NCBI GenBank assembly: GCA_021804705.1
Contig: JAJZHC010000014.1
Span: 1-16,068 of the forward strand
Reading direction: 5' to 3'
Length of the DNA stretch: 16,068 nt
Source: Pseudomonadota bacterium
GTDB taxonomy: Bacteria > Pseudomonadota > Gammaproteobacteria > Burkholderiales > Ferrovaceae
This document shows positions 6,579-14,606 of this stretch, in pieces. The notes beneath the pieces were generated by a model. The model had not been told where the DNA came from and made no database searches. It worked only from the letters and a program-made list of their open reading frames with translations. The translations under genes were made by a program, and so were the position numbers. Within the stretch, counting starts at the first letter, position 1, and the number at the start of each line of letters is the position of its first letter.

Positions 6579-9500
6579 ATGGTGATGAGCCCTGTAGCGA
6601 GAATACCCCTGGCAGAGGTGGAGCAAAATAAACCGACGTTTGCGCCTCACCTGCTGGAACTGTTGCAATTGGTGTCGCTGGCCTATGTCTCGATTACGAA
6701 GGGGCAGCTGCTGCAATGCCTTGAATCCGCGCAGTGCCGCGACGCGGAAGGACTGCCCTGGGTGCTGGCTTCAATCAACCCTGCGGTGGAATCCCTGATT
6801 GCCGAAGGCGCCCTGGTGGCCCAAGGCCCCAGAATCACCTGTGAGCCCACGCTTGCCGAGCAACTTGCACGCCAGCTTGCACTCACAGAACGCTGCACCA
6901 CGATGGTTGAGGCCATCCGTACCGTCTTCAAGATTGCTGATTATCGTTATGGCTACTTCGTGCGCCAGTTCGGAGAAGGCGTGCGCGACTTGCGTCTTGC
7001 CCTCTATGCCGGCCGGTTTGACGATTTCACCCGGCTTGCACAAACCATCCAGAGCTATTTTTCAGCTGAGTGGCGCAGCAAAAACCCCTATGTTGCCATT
7101 TTCGACAACCCCTTCCAGCCAGCCCAATTTGACAGTTTGCCCCCGGAGATCAGCCTGCCCGTTGCCGCAACCCTGTTGATGGTCAGGCTCAACCGGATGG
7201 AATCCTGTTCCGGCCCCATGTCCTGGCTGCGCGATCGTGCCAAGACCGCCAGGGATGAGCAGAAGGGCTGGTTTGCCACCGTCTTGTGCGAACCCATGGT
7301 CATGCGGGGCCACATCGACGACGCCGTGCTGCTCTCGCGCGGCAAGAGCGGCAATGCCACAACCCCCGTTGCCGGGCTTGCCTGCGTGCTGCGTGGCCAG
7401 ATGGAAGAAGGCCTGAAAATCTTCGAGGCCATTCTGAAGGATGGCAAAAAGGCACAGGATTTGCGCAAGGCAGGTATGGCGGGCTTGAGCGGCGTGGCTT
7501 ATGTCATCGCCCTGATTTCCACCGGTGACCCTAAACGCCTGGAAAAAGCTTCAAGCCATATTGCGGCTGTCATCAAGGGTGGCTCTTCCATGCTCTCCGT
7601 GTTCGCCTGTCTGGGCCATGTTTCACGCGCCACCCAGTCGGTGGATGTGCTGGCTTCAGAAGACCGTACGGAATCATCTGACCGTGATCCCCTGGGTACC
7701 TTGTTTCGCGCTTTGGCCAGTTGGTGGGTGGATGGCGCTGGAGAGCGCATCGATCGGGACCGCTTGCGCGATCTTGCTGCCAAGGCCGAATCCCAGGGCT
7801 ATCGATGGATTGCGGCAGAGGCGCTGGGACTGCTGGGACGCATGGACAACCCCACCTCGGCAGACCGCGCCGAAAAACTTCACTACGAACTGGGTACGGT
7901 CACGCTGGCTGAAGCCATTCGACGTCAACCCTTGTGGGAGCGAGCCCTGGGGGCACTGGACCGTCTTGGCAACGAATTTTCCAGTACCACGCCGCCGCCA
8001 CGAAACGTGCGCTTTGCCTGGTACCTTACCCATATTCCCGAGACGGGGCAATGCCTGATCGAAGCACGTGAACAGCGCCGTACTCAGGGAAATACCTGGG
8101 GCCAGGGAAAGGCCGTCACCATCAACCGCATGCTCACCGCCCAGCAGGATCTGGAAGGCCTGACGGAACAGGACCGTGCGGTGATAGCCATGCTGCGCCA
8201 CGCCGACATCGCCAAGAAGGGCAGCGAAAAGCGCATCGACAGCATGTCAGCACTGGCGCTGCTGATTGACCATCCCTTGCTGTTCTGGGCACAAAATCCG
8301 GATCAGCCGGTCCAGTTGGTGCGCGGCCAGCCTGAAATCGTGGTCCAGCGCGAACGCAACCAGTTGCGTCTTGCCATGACGCCCGTCCTGCCGGAAGAGT
8401 CGCGATATTTTCTGATGCGTGAAACCCGCAACCGCTTGCGCATGATCGAAATGACGGCGGACCAGGAACGCACCCTGGGCGTCATCGGACGGGAAGGGCT
8501 GGTACTTCCAAAATCTGCGGAGGAACGCCTGACCAAGTCCATTGAAGGCTTGAACCTGCGTTTTCGCGTCAGGTCGGATATCGGTGGCGGGAATACGGAA
8601 ATCGTTCCGGCAGACCCGCAGATATATGCCTTGCTGTCACCTGCACCCACGGGATTGCAAGTGGAGCTCATGGTGTATCCCGAGGGGGATAGCGGTGAAG
8701 CGTACACGCCGGGAGCAGGCCAGGAATGCGTAGGCTACGCGGCGACCGACGAACCGGTACAACGCGAATCGTTACGTCAATTGCGGCAGGAACGGATAGC
8801 TGCAGACAAGATTTTTGAGATTTGCCGCCCCTGGATCAAGCCTTCCGAATACGACTACCACGGCCATAGCACCAACCCGGCCACAGCTTGTGAATTGCTG
8901 CTTGCCCTGCGAGAACTGGGCGATGACGTGAAATTGCGCTGGCCCGAGGGCGAAAGCCTGAAGATTCGCGGTGAGGTGGATGCCAGCCAACTGAGTTTGC
9001 AAGTTTCTTCACAGGGCGATTGGCTGGGTGTTTCTGGCAGCCTCACGGTGGACAGCAATACCGTGGTCGAACTCAAGGCGCTACTGGAAGCAGCATCTAC
9101 ACCAGGCACCCGATTTGTGGCGCTCAAGGATGGCCAATACTTGGCCTTGAGTGAACAGCTGCTCAAGCGCGTGCGCGAACTGGGCGGGTTATCCGAGCAG
9201 CATGCTGATTTGCTGCGCATCCATGCACTGGCTGCATCACAGTTGTCCAGCGTTGTGGACGAGGTCGCCGAGACTCACAGTGACCCTGGCTGGCGCGCCC
9301 TGCTGGAACGACGCGAAGCCTTGTCTGTATGGCAGCCCGAATTGCCCGAGGGGCTGAATGCCGAATTGCGGGATTACCAGAAAGTCGGGTTTGAGTGGCT
9401 GGCACGCCACGCGCATTCAGGCGCGGGCGCTTGTCTTGCTGATGACATGGGACTGGGGAAAACACTGCAAACCCTGGCTTTGCTGCTGCATCGCGCCTCG

Positions 9501-10772
9501 CAGGGCCCGGCATTGGTGGTGGCCCCCACATCGGTATGCGGCAACTGGGACAGCGAGGCCAAACGGTTTGCACCCTCTCTCAAGATCCGCTGGCTGGGCA
9601 ATGGCCCACGCGACCGGAATTTTGCGGATGCGGGTCCGGGCGATCTGATCATCATGAGCTATACCCTGTTCCAACAGGAAACCGAAGCCCTGGCCACCAA
9701 GGAATGGGCCACGGTGGTGCTGGACGAAGCCCAGGCCATTAAAAACTCCGGTACCAAACGCTCACAGGCGGCGATGAAGCTGAAATCCAAGTTTCGCCTC
9801 ATTACCACCGGCACCCCCATCGAAAATCATCTGGGGGAGTTGTGGAATCTTTTTCGCTTCATCAATCCGGGACTTCTGGGTTCGCTGGATTCATTCACGG
9901 ATCGCTTTGCCGTCCCCATCGAAAAAAACAACGATGCAGAAGCTCGTGAGCGCCTGCGCCGCCTGATTCAACCCTTCGTGTTACGCCGTACAAAATCCCA
10001 GGTGCTCTCGGAACTGCCTCCCCGCACCGAAGTGACCTTGACGCTGGACATGAGCCCGGATGAACGGGCCATGTACGAAGCTGTTCGACAGCAAGCCCTG
10101 GAAAGCGTCACCGTGGAGGGCGAAGACCAGCCGAACAGAATCCGGGTTCTGGCAGGCATCATGAAATTGCGCCGAGCCTGTTGCCACGGGTCCCTGGTGA
10201 TCCCCGACCGGGAATGGGCCTCCGGCAAAGTGGCAGCCCTCATGGAAATAGTCGAGGAATTACGGGAGAGCGGCCACCGTGCCCTGATTTTCAGCCAGTT
10301 TGTTGATTATCTGGAAATCATCCGCGAAGCCGTCAGCGAACGCGGCGTGTCCTACCATTACCTGGATGGCTCAACCCCGTCGATGGAACGCGTGCGTCGC
10401 GTCAAGGCCTTTCAGGAAGGTGAGGGCGATCTGTTTTTGATCAGTCTCAAGGCGGGAGGGGTGGGGCTCAATCTTACGGGCGCAGATTATGTCATCCACA
10501 TGGATCCCTGGTGGAATCCGGCAGTGGAAGACCAGGCATCTGACCGCGCCCATCGCATCGGACAGACGCGACCGGTGACCGTTTACCGGCTGATTTCGAG
10601 AGACACCATCGAAGAAAAGATCGTGGCGCTGCATGAGCGCAAGCGCCACCTGGCAGACAGTTTGCTGGAAGGGGCAGGGGAGACCAGCACCATCTCCACA
10701 GAGGAGCTGATTGGCCTGCTGCAGGAAGAATCTGGCCTCACCAGCGCGGCCGTCAGGCCCGCAGCGCCTTGA
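6579..10772 (+). CDS. SNF2-family helicase-like ATPase with long N-terminal region
   Basis: A 1397-residue protein. The C-terminal 450 residues or so form a complete SNF2 ATPase: motif I DDMGLGKT (955-962), motif II DEAQ (1049-1052), motif III region LITTGTPIENHLGELWNLF, the block PFVLRRTKSQVLSELPPR, motif V region SLKAGGVGLNLTGADYV (from 1289) and motif VI QASDRAHRIGQ (1319-1329). SNF2 enzymes translocate on double-stranded DNA and remodel protein-DNA complexes; they do not usually unwind strands. Residues about 820-910 (GDWLGVSGSLTVDS to LALSEQLLKRVREL) resemble the region that precedes the ATPase in other bacterial SNF2 proteins. Residues 1-80 look winged-helix-like, and 130-560 look helical and possibly repeat-like; I recognise no named domain there. 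The start ATG at 6579 has only a weak ribosome-binding site; ATG 6585 is an alternative. No methylase, nuclease or other defence partner adjoins it. It is monocistronic and ends inside the end of ettA. Confidence 0.93.
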   Translation: MVMSPVARIPLAEVEQNKPTFAPHLLELLQLVSLAYVSITKGQLLQCLESAQCRDAEGLPWVLASINPAVESLIAEGALVAQGPRITCEPTLAEQLARQLALTERCTTMVEAIRTVFKIADYRYGYFVRQFGEGVRDLRLALYAGRFDDFTRLAQTIQSYFSAEWRSKNPYVAIFDNPFQPAQFDSLPPEISLPVAATLLMVRLNRMESCSGPMSWLRDRAKTARDEQKGWFATVLCEPMVMRGHIDDAVLLSRGKSGNATTPVAGLACVLRGQMEEGLKIFEAILKDGKKAQDLRKAGMAGLSGVAYVIALISTGDPKRLEKASSHIAAVIKGGSSMLSVFACLGHVSRATQSVDVLASEDRTESSDRDPLGTLFRALASWWVDGAGERIDRDRLRDLAAKAESQGYRWIAAEALGLLGRMDNPTSADRAEKLHYELGTVTLAEAIRRQPLWERALGALDRLGNEFSSTTPPPRNVRFAWYLTHIPETGQCLIEAREQRRTQGNTWGQGKAVTINRMLTAQQDLEGLTEQDRAVIAMLRHADIAKKGSEKRIDSMSALALLIDHPLLFWAQNPDQPVQLVRGQPEIVVQRERNQLRLAMTPVLPEESRYFLMRETRNRLRMIEMTADQERTLGVIGREGLVLPKSAEERLTKSIEGLNLRFRVRSDIGGGNTEIVPADPQIYALLSPAPTGLQVELMVYPEGDSGEAYTPGAGQECVGYAATDEPVQRESLRQLRQERIAADKIFEICRPWIKPSEYDYHGHSTNPATACELLLALRELGDDVKLRWPEGESLKIRGEVDASQLSLQVSSQGDWLGVSGSLTVDSNTVVELKALLEAASTPGTRFVALKDGQYLALSEQLLKRVRELGGLSEQHADLLRIHALAASQLSSVVDEVAETHSDPGWRALLERREALSVWQPELPEGLNAELRDYQKVGFEWLARHAHSGAGACLADDMGLGKTLQTLALLLHRASQGPALVVAPTSVCGNWDSEAKRFAPSLKIRWLGNGPRDRNFADAGPGDLIIMSYTLFQQETEALATKEWATVVLDEAQAIKNSGTKRSQAAMKLKSKFRLITTGTPIENHLGELWNLFRFINPGLLGSLDSFTDRFAVPIEKNNDAEARERLRRLIQPFVLRRTKSQVLSELPPRTEVTLTLDMSPDERAMYEAVRQQALESVTVEGEDQPNRIRVLAGIMKLRRACCHGSLVIPDREWASGKVAALMEIVEELRESGHRALIFSQFVDYLEIIREAVSERGVSYHYLDGSTPSMERVRRVKAFQEGEGDLFLISLKAGGVGLNLTGADYVIHMDPWWNPAVEDQASDRAHRIGQTRPVTVYRLISRDTIEEKIVALHERKRHLADSLLEGAGETSTISTEELIGLLQEESGLTSAAVRPAAP

Positions 10773-12420
10773 ATCGAATGCGCCTGGGGCGAGCCCCTTC
10801 TTCACCCAGGCGCCTCTTTTTGTCTGCCTCGTATTCCTGATAGTTTCCGGCAAAGAACACCACCTGGGACTCCCCCTCAAAAGCCATGATATGGGTAGCG
10901 ATTCGGTCCAGAAACCAGCGGTCGTGAGAAATCACCATCACGCAGCCTGCAAATTCCAGAAGGGCATCTTCCAGGGCGCGCAGGGTTTCCACATCCAGAT
11001 CATTTGAAGGCTCATCCAGAAGCAGGACATTGCCGCCTTGAATCAGGGTTTTTGCAAGATGCAGGCGTCCCCGCTCGCCCCCTGAGAGGTTTCCGACAAG
11101 CTTCTGCTGGTCTGCCCCCTTGAAATTGAAGCGGCCAATATAAGCACGGGAAGGAGTCTCGAATTTGCCTACGGTGAGAATGTCTGCACCGCCAGAAATT
11201 TCCTCCCACACGGTTTTCTTGTTGTCCAAAGCATCGCGTGACTGGTCCACGAAGGACAACTTGACGGTAGAACCTATCTTCACGGCGCCAGAATCTGGTT
11301 TATCCTGGCCCGTGATCATGCGAAACAGCGTGGATTTGCCCGCGCCGTTAGGGCCGATGATTCCCACGATGGCACCGGGTGGAATCGAAAAGCTGGTGTG
11401 ATCCAGCAGCAATCTGTCTCCAAAACCCTTGCTGACGTCATTGAATTCGATGACGGCATCTCCTAGCCGCTCTCCCACCGGAATGAAAATTTCCTGGGTT
11501 TCGTTGCGCTTCTGGTATTCCTGCGAATTCAGTTCTTCAAAGCGCGCGAGACGGGATTTGGACTTGGCCTGGCGTCCCTTGGGGTTTTGCCGCACCCATT
11601 CAAGCTCTTTCTGGATGGCCTTCTGGCGAGCAGACTCCTGCGACTCTTCCTGCTTGAGGCGGTCTTCCTTCTGCTCCAGCCATGAGGTGTAGTTACCCTT
11701 CCAGGGAATGCCATGTCCACGATCGAGCTCAAGGATCCATTCGGCAGCATTATCGAGAAAATACCGGTCGTGGGTGACGGCCACCACAGTACCCGGAAAG
11801 CGCTGCAAAAACTGTTCGAGCCAGTCTACGCTTTCAGCATCGAGGTGATTGGTGGGTTCGTCCAGCAACAGCATGTCAGGTTTCGAAATCAACAGCCGAC
11901 AAAGTGCCACGCGGCGCTTTTCTCCGCCGGACAACTGGTCGATTTTCGCGTCCCATGGAGGCAGTCGCAGTGCATCCGCGGCGACTTCCATCTGCAATTC
12001 AGCGGTGTGCCCGTCCGAGGCGTTGATAATGGCTTCCAGGCGGGCTTGTTCCGCGGCCAGAACGTCAAAATCAGCATCCGGTTCTGCGTAAGCGGCATAT
12101 ACCGCTTCCAGTGCCTTCTGGGCAGACAACACTTCACCCAGACCCTGTTCCACTGCTTCACGCACCGTGATCTCGGGGTCGATTCGCGGCTCCTGGGGTA
12201 AATAGCCAATGTTGAGATTGGGCATGGGCGTGGCTTCACCCTCGATTTCAGTATCGATTCCCGCCATGATGCGAAGCAGGGTGGACTTGCCCGATCCGTT
12301 CAGTCCCAAGACACCGATCTTGGCGCCGGGAAAGAAACTCAGAGAAATATCCTTGAGGATCTGACGCTTCGGGGGGACAATCTTGCTGACCCTGTTCATG
12401 GTAAATACGTACTGTGCCAT
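10753..12420 (-). CDS. ettA: Energy-dependent translational throttle protein EttA (ABC-F)
   Basis: Cytoplasmic ABC-F ATPase that binds the ribosomal E site and gates the first peptide bond according to the ATP/ADP ratio. It has two ABC domains: Walker A GLNGSGKST (39-47) with LSGGEKRRV and Glu188, and Walker A GPNGAGKST with LSGGERGRL and Glu470. These two catalytic Glu numbers equal those of E. coli EttA, and the length of 555 residues is the same. Between the domains lies the charged linker (about 245-310, KEDRLKQEESQESARQKAIQKELEWVRQ) that contacts P-site tRNA. The start is ATG 12420-12418, giving MAQYVFTMNRVSKIVPPKR, with GGAAG 7 bases upstream; a longer in-frame reading to 12534 adds 38 unlike residues and is rejected. 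The last 20 bases overlap the convergent SNF2 gene. Confidence 0.97.
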   Translation of the reverse strand: MAQYVFTMNRVSKIVPPKRQILKDISLSFFPGAKIGVLGLNGSGKSTLLRIMAGIDTEIEGEATPMPNLNIGYLPQEPRIDPEITVREAVEQGLGEVLSAQKALEAVYAAYAEPDADFDVLAAEQARLEAIINASDGHTAELQMEVAADALRLPPWDAKIDQLSGGEKRRVALCRLLISKPDMLLLDEPTNHLDAESVDWLEQFLQRFPGTVVAVTHDRYFLDNAAEWILELDRGHGIPWKGNYTSWLEQKEDRLKQEESQESARQKAIQKELEWVRQNPKGRQAKSKSRLARFEELNSQEYQKRNETQEIFIPVGERLGDAVIEFNDVSKGFGDRLLLDHTSFSIPPGAIVGIIGPNGAGKSTLFRMITGQDKPDSGAVKIGSTVKLSFVDQSRDALDNKKTVWEEISGGADILTVGKFETPSRAYIGRFNFKGADQQKLVGNLSGGERGRLHLAKTLIQGGNVLLLDEPSNDLDVETLRALEDALLEFAGCVMVISHDRWFLDRIATHIMAFEGESQVVFFAGNYQEYEADKKRRLGEEGARPRRIRFKALRA

Positions 12421-12484
12421 CGTGAAGCTTCCGTCAGTCTGAAAACAGCGAGGGTACCAGAGCCACCGAGTGACAGTGCATGAA

Positions 12485-12562
12485 TTTGCGCAAAAACATC
12501 GTCCACGGGAACCTGAATGAAACGTTGTATTCAAACACTGTGAAATAGGATTGCAGCGCTGC
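12485..12562. promoter_or_regulatory. Three evenly spaced palindromes in the ettA/lipoprotein divergent spacer
   Basis: TTTGCGCAAA (12485-12494, perfect), TGAATGAAACGTTGTATTCA (12514-12533, 8 of 10 pairs match) and GCAGCGCTGC (12553-12562, perfect). The centres are 12489.5, 12523.5 and 12557.5, exactly 34 bases apart twice. The three sequences differ, so one protein binding all of them is not implied. They lie upstream of ettA and behind the lipoprotein promoter. A regulatory role is inference from position alone. Confidence 0.3.
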
Positions 12563-12595
12563 CAGGCTGGGCGCCCTATCCCCTCAATCTTTTTT

Positions 12596-12604
12596 TGATA
12601 TAAT
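12596..12604 (+). promoter_or_regulatory. Extended -10 promoter of the lipoprotein gene
   Basis: TGATATAAT is an exact extended -10 element (TG, one base, then TATAAT at 12599-12604). It follows a run of seven T (12590-12596). No good -35 is visible at 16-18 bases upstream, as is usual for extended -10 promoters. Transcription should start near 12611, leaving a leader of about 43 bases. Confidence 0.65.
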
Positions 12605-12653
12605 AAATACTGCTAGTTATACAAAGCATTACATAATTATCTTGGAGACTTAC

Positions 12654-13337
12654 ATGAGAACAAAATCTGCTGTCGTTTTGACCATGACCGCGCTTGCCCT
12701 GGCAGCGTTATCGGGTTGTACCACCCCCGGTGTTGGGGGCTCGGACTATACATACAGCCAGGTACGCGGCGAACAATCGGTGCGCCTTGGCGTGATCGAG
12801 AGCATTCGCAAGGTCCGGATTCAATCCGGTGAACCAGGTGCAGTGGGCCTGCTGGCAGGTGCCGTAGGAGGTGCAGCACTGGGTCACACCATGGGGCAGG
12901 GTAACGGTAATGTTGCCTCCACGATTCTGGGAACGATTGCGGGAGCAGCAGCAGGCGATGCCGTGCAGAATTCAGCAGATACGCAGGAGGGACTGGAAAT
13001 CACGGTACGTCTGGATTCCGGATATGTTATTGCTGTAACCCAGGGGGCCGATGAGGCCTTCCGTGTGGGTGATCGCGTACAGGTTCTGGGTGGTGGCGGT
13101 GCGACCCGTGTCACCCGTCTTGATGCCGCTTCTTCCCTGAACAACGCCCGCCCCATGGCACCACCACCAGCGCCGTCAGGTAACATGCCCCCACGTAACG
13201 CACCGCCGCCCGCACCACCTGCCAGCAGCGCTCCTGGCAGTGGTAATGATCAGATCATGTATTTCTGTCCGGACAGCAATGCCTATTACCCAGCGGTGCC
13301 GTCCTGCAAGTCACCCTGGATGAAGGTCCTCAAGTAA
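12654..13337 (+). CDS. SlyB-like glycine-zipper outer-membrane lipoprotein with cysteine tail
   Basis: A 227-residue lipoprotein. The signal peptide MRTKSAVVLTMTALALAALSGC ends in an LSGC lipobox with lipidated Cys22; Thr at the next position predicts outer-membrane sorting. Residues 62-102 form a glycine zipper (GLLAGAVGGAALG, then GTIAGAAAGDAV) of the SlyB/Pcp type, followed by a short beta domain with RVGDRVQVLGGGG. Residues 165-197 are rich in Pro and Ala. The last 25 residues (YFCPDSNAYYPAVPSCKSPWMKV) carry Cys205 and Cys218 among aromatic residues and resemble a short C-terminal motif seen in other proteobacterial envelope lipoproteins. The start is ATG 12654 with GGAGA 5 bases upstream; an in-frame TTG at 12642 overlaps that ribosome-binding site and is rejected. 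The exact role is unknown; SlyB proteins are linked to envelope stress and magnesium response. Confidence 0.9.
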   Translation: MRTKSAVVLTMTALALAALSGCTTPGVGGSDYTYSQVRGEQSVRLGVIESIRKVRIQSGEPGAVGLLAGAVGGAALGHTMGQGNGNVASTILGTIAGAAAGDAVQNSADTQEGLEITVRLDSGYVIAVTQGADEAFRVGDRVQVLGGGGATRVTRLDAASSLNNARPMAPPPAPSGNMPPRNAPPPAPPASSAPGSGNDQIMYFCPDSNAYYPAVPSCKSPWMKVLK

Positions 13338-13367
13338 TCCTGGCAGCAGGGCAGCAACTGCGATTCT

Positions 13368-13393
13368 GAAACCCCGCCGATGCGCGGGGTTTC
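13368..13393 (+). terminator. Hairpin after the lipoprotein gene
   Basis: GAAACCCCGC (13368-13377) pairs perfectly with GCGGGGTTTC (13384-13393) around a 6-base loop, 31 bases after the lipoprotein stop. The following sequence is only moderately T-rich (CATTTTATTT starts 8 bases later), so it may be an imperfect intrinsic terminator or a 3'-end stabiliser. Confidence 0.65.
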
Positions 13394-13484
13394 CATGGCT
13401 CATTTTATTTAACATAATATACATTATACGCATGTATGTAGAAGTACGACCGGGCAACCAGACATCGCTGCACCAAACCGAACC

Positions 13485-13493
13485 TGATAAAAT
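13485..13493 (+). promoter_or_regulatory. Candidate promoter of rfbBA
   Basis: TGATAAAAT fits an extended -10 (TG, one base, TAAAAT, 5 of 6). The start site would be near 13500, 36 bases before the rfbB ATG. A second candidate further upstream has TTTCCA (13390-13395) and CATAAT (13413-13418) 17 bases apart, overlapping the hairpin arm. The A/T-rich stretch between holds the inverted repeat ATAAT-ATAC-ATTAT (13414-13427). Confidence 0.35.
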
Positions 13494-13535
13494 ACTGGTC
13501 TTCCATCCTCCCCAGGCAACTACACTCTAAGCATT

Positions 13536-14606
13536 ATGATCATCGTCACTGGTGGCGCCGGATTCATTGGATCCAACTTCGTGCTTGACTGGCTGGCATC
13601 CAGCGATGAACCCGTCGTGACGCTGGACAAGCTGACCTATGCCGGCAATCCGGACAATCTTGCCAACATCGAGCATGGCCGACAGCATCACCTCGTCAAG
13701 GGAGACATTGGTGACACGGGACTTGTCAGAAGTCTGCTGCGTACCCATAAACCCCGCGCTATCATCAACTTCGCTGCAGAAAGCCATGTCGACCGCTCCA
13801 TCCACGGCCCTGCGGATTTCATTGAAACCAATGTAGTCGGCACGTTCCGCCTGCTGGAAACAGTACGCGCCTACTGGAACGAAATCGATGGCGCTGCGCA
13901 ATCCGCCTTTCGCTTCCTGCATGTATCCACAGACGAGGTGTACGGGTCTCTCAGCGCCACCGACCCTGCCTTTTCTGAATCCACACCGTACGCCCCCAAC
14001 AGCCCTTATTCGGCATCGAAGGCTGCCTCGGATCACCTGGTGCGTGCCTGGCACCACACCTATGGACTGCCGGTGCTTACCACCAATTGTTCCAACAACT
14101 ACGGCCCCTACCAGTTTCCTGAAAAACTGATTCCGCTCATGATCCACAACGCCATGCATGGCAAGCCTTTGCCCGTTTATGGGGATGGCAGGAACGTGCG
14201 CGACTGGCTGTATGTCACGGACCATTGCAACGCCATTCGGCGCGTACTTGAGGCAGGACGCCTGGGCGAAACCTACAATATTGGCGGCAACAGCGAGCGC
14301 ACCAACCTGGAGGTGGTCCATGCCCTCTGCACCACGCTGGACCACCTGCACCCCAATGCCATGCCAGGTGGTTATGAATCCCTGATCCAGTTCGTCAAGG
14401 ATCGACCCGGACATGACCGGCGCTATGCCATCGACGCCTGCAAAATCCGCAATGAACTGGGCTGGACACCGGCTGAGACATTCGAATCCGGGTTGGAAAA
14501 AACCGTACAGTGGTACCTGCACCATCCGGAGTGGACTCAACGCATCACGAGCGGTGCCTATCGCGAGTGGATAGAAAAGAATTACGCAGGGCGGACATCT
14601 TCATGA
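13536..14606 (+). CDS. rfbB: dTDP-glucose 4,6-dehydratase
   Basis: Converts dTDP-glucose to dTDP-4-keto-6-deoxyglucose with NAD+, the second step toward dTDP-rhamnose and related sugars for O-antigen or exopolysaccharide; cytoplasmic. It is 356 residues, normal for the family. It is an extended short-chain dehydrogenase: the NAD-binding TGGAGFIGSNF starts at residue 5, NFAAESHVDRSI near residue 76, catalytic Thr132-Asp133-Glu134 in STDEVYG, and Tyr158-xxx-Lys162 in PYSASKAASDHL. NNYGPYQFPEKLIP follows, with substrate-side residues. The start ATG puts the Rossmann motif at the expected place, but no Shine-Dalgarno sequence is apparent. The stop overlaps rfbA as ATGA, so the two are co-translated. 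A 337-codon open frame on the opposite strand is a shadow of this gene. Confidence 0.97.
   Translation: MIIVTGGAGFIGSNFVLDWLASSDEPVVTLDKLTYAGNPDNLANIEHGRQHHLVKGDIGDTGLVRSLLRTHKPRAIINFAAESHVDRSIHGPADFIETNVVGTFRLLETVRAYWNEIDGAAQSAFRFLHVSTDEVYGSLSATDPAFSESTPYAPNSPYSASKAASDHLVRAWHHTYGLPVLTTNCSNNYGPYQFPEKLIPLMIHNAMHGKPLPVYGDGRNVRDWLYVTDHCNAIRRVLEAGRLGETYNIGGNSERTNLEVVHALCTTLDHLHPNAMPGGYESLIQFVKDRPGHDRRYAIDACKIRNELGWTPAETFESGLEKTVQWYLHHPEWTQRITSGAYREWIEKNYAGRTSS

Noticed and set aside
6459..6716. An 85-codon minus-strand frame spanning the divergent spacer and the start of the SNF2 gene
   Set aside because: It runs through the promoter and the SNF2 start, has no ribosome-binding site and its product is not protein-like.
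6579..10772. The SNF2 gene as part of a phage-defence island (DISARM-like or similar)
   Set aside because: No methylase, nuclease, DUF1998-type or other defence partner adjoins it; neighbours are housekeeping or efflux genes on the opposite strand.
12421..12534. An N-terminal extension of EttA by 38 residues
   Set aside because: EttA begins MAQYVFTMNRVSK; the ATG at 12420 has a good ribosome-binding site and gives the same length and catalytic numbering as E. coli EttA.
12553..12596. GC-rich sequence followed by seven T, resembling an intrinsic terminator on the plus strand
   Set aside because: The possible stem is short with bulges, no plus-strand gene ends nearby, and the T run directly precedes the extended -10 promoter.
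13527..14540. A 337-codon open frame on the minus strand opposite rfbB
   Set aside because: It lies wholly opposite a gene with every catalytic motif of RfbB. Its product has no recognisable domain and looks like a composition-driven shadow.
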